DNA of 13,890 nucleotides, taken from assembly GCA_031264885.1 (NCBI GenBank), contig JAISDM010000276.1, forward strand, positions 1 to 13,890, given 5' to 3'. The notes under the pieces are model-generated. The model had not been told where the DNA came from, made no database searches, and saw only the letters and a program-made list of their open reading frames with translations. Of the stretch, positions 13,463-13,890 are shown in pieces (the first letter of the stretch is position 1; each line of letters begins with the position of its first letter). This stretch comes from Peptococcaceae bacterium (GTDB taxonomy: Bacteria; Bacillota; Peptococcia; DRI-13; UBA5745). A program made the translations under genes and the position numbers.

Positions 13463-13879
13463 TCAATTCACGTTTTGCAGCAGTTCCAGCATGTCGCCGG
13501 GCAGAACGGCTGGTACAGGGGAGTGCTTAAAATCCTTTACATTGCGTGTGACGATGTAATCTGCTTTGGCGCGCGCGGCGCAGGACGCCTGAACCGCATC
13601 CTCAACATCCCCGAAACTTCCTGAGAGCGCGGCGGTAATATCGCTTTTCAAGGCAGGAATAATATCCACGATTTGGAGCAACAGTTGCACCGCGTTTCGC
13701 ATTTCGGCAGAACTCAAGTGTTTGCGTAGAAGGTACATCACGTCCATAATCGTCACAGTGGTTACGAGACTTTCAATCTTGCCGTTTTCGCAGGCGTCAA
13801 GGATTTGGAGGGATTCCCCATACGTGTCGCGGCGCGCAAAGTTGTCGACGATGATGTTTGTATCAAGCAAGATCCTCAT
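13463..13879 (-). CDS. PIN-domain protein, putative VapC-like toxin ribonuclease
   Basis: A 138-residue PIN-domain protein, a small Mg2+-dependent RNase fold usually found as the toxin of VapBC toxin-antitoxin pairs. It begins MRILLDTNIIVDNF with Asp6 as the first acidic residue. Asp46 lies in the second helix, where a Glu or Asp is expected. A DVEDAVQ block (Asp91, Glu93, Asp94) is followed by ADYIVTRNVKDF (Asp107, Asp116), as in the PIN_3 subgroup. The full acidic set is present, so the nuclease should be active. Its ATG overlaps the TGA of an upstream minus-strand frame as ATGA, the usual layout for an antitoxin followed by its toxin. That partner is cut off by the window edge. Other PIN proteins do rRNA or mRNA processing, so the toxin role is an inference. 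Confidence 0.88.
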   Translation of the reverse strand: MRILLDTNIIVDNFARRDTYGESLQILDACENGKIESLVTTVTIMDVMYLLRKHLSSAEMRNAVQLLLQIVDIIPALKSDITAALSGSFGDVEDAVQASCAARAKADYIVTRNVKDFKHSPVPAVLPGDMLELLQNVN

Positions 13880-13890
13880 TGCCGGGCCAG
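13876..13890 (-). CDS. 3' end of the gene upstream of the PIN protein (possible antitoxin, partial)
   Basis: On the minus strand the last codons read Leu-Ala-Arg-Gln followed by TGA at 13878-13876. The stop shares ATGA with the PIN start. Only four residues are visible, so the antitoxin identity rests solely on the coupled position. Confidence 0.4.
   Translation of the reverse strand: MARQ

Noticed and set aside
13255..13530. Plus-strand open frame of 91 codons after pgi
   Set aside because: It runs through the repeat element and then antisense into the PIN gene, with no family motif.

Overview
The window looks like a chromosomal segment from a Bacillota (Firmicutes), probably Clostridia-like, bacterium. 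The main reasons are a paired glgC plus glgD (the GlgD subunit is a hallmark of Bacillota), strong AGGAGG-type ribosome binding sites, TTG starts in several genes, and a cytoplasmic alpha-glycosidase carrying the DGVFSHTG motif that I associate with clostridial relatives. The taxonomic call is an inference and goes no lower than this. I saw no rRNA, tRNA, CRISPR array, insertion sequence, phage gene or origin.

Layout. Positions 1-222 (+) hold the tail of an unidentified gene and a 58-residue hypothetical gene coupled to it by an ATGA overlap. Positions 173-1702 (-) form a three-gene membrane-transport operon: a ZIP-family metal transporter followed by two half-size TauE/SafE (TSUP) proteins. 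A 58-bp divergent intergenic region holds a perfect 6-bp inverted repeat. Positions 1761-11309 (+) form a tightly packed six-gene glycogen operon, glgP-glgC-glgD-glgA-GH13 alpha-glycosidase-malQ, with gaps of 7-32 bp and one 10-bp overlap. Positions 11310-11666 are a repeat-rich intergenic stretch. Positions 11667-13253 (+) encode a glucose-6-phosphate isomerase of the type carrying a GNKGSTDQH motif. Positions 13254-13462 hold another repeat copy, and 13463-13879 (-) encode a PIN-domain (VapC-like) protein, whose upstream partner runs off the right edge.

How the genes work together. GlgC, probably with the catalytically dead partner GlgD, makes ADP-glucose. GlgA polymerises it. GlgP, the GH13 enzyme and MalQ take the polymer and its maltodextrins apart again. 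Pgi links the hexose phosphates to glycolysis. No branching enzyme (glgB), debranching enzyme of classical GlgX type or phosphoglucomutase is in the window, so these must lie elsewhere or be replaced.

The most unusual material is non-coding. Two nearly identical bipartite elements, each made of two inverted GTAG-plus-hairpin units, bracket pgi on both sides. A fifth single unit and a second, unrelated palindromic element lie in the same malQ-pgi gap. These look like REP/BIME-type elements of the sort mobilised by RAYT (Y1 family) transposases. In the proteins, the clearest oddity is a 15-residue in-frame shortening of GlgA next to its active site, together with an Asp-to-Glu change in the ADP-glucose-binding loop.
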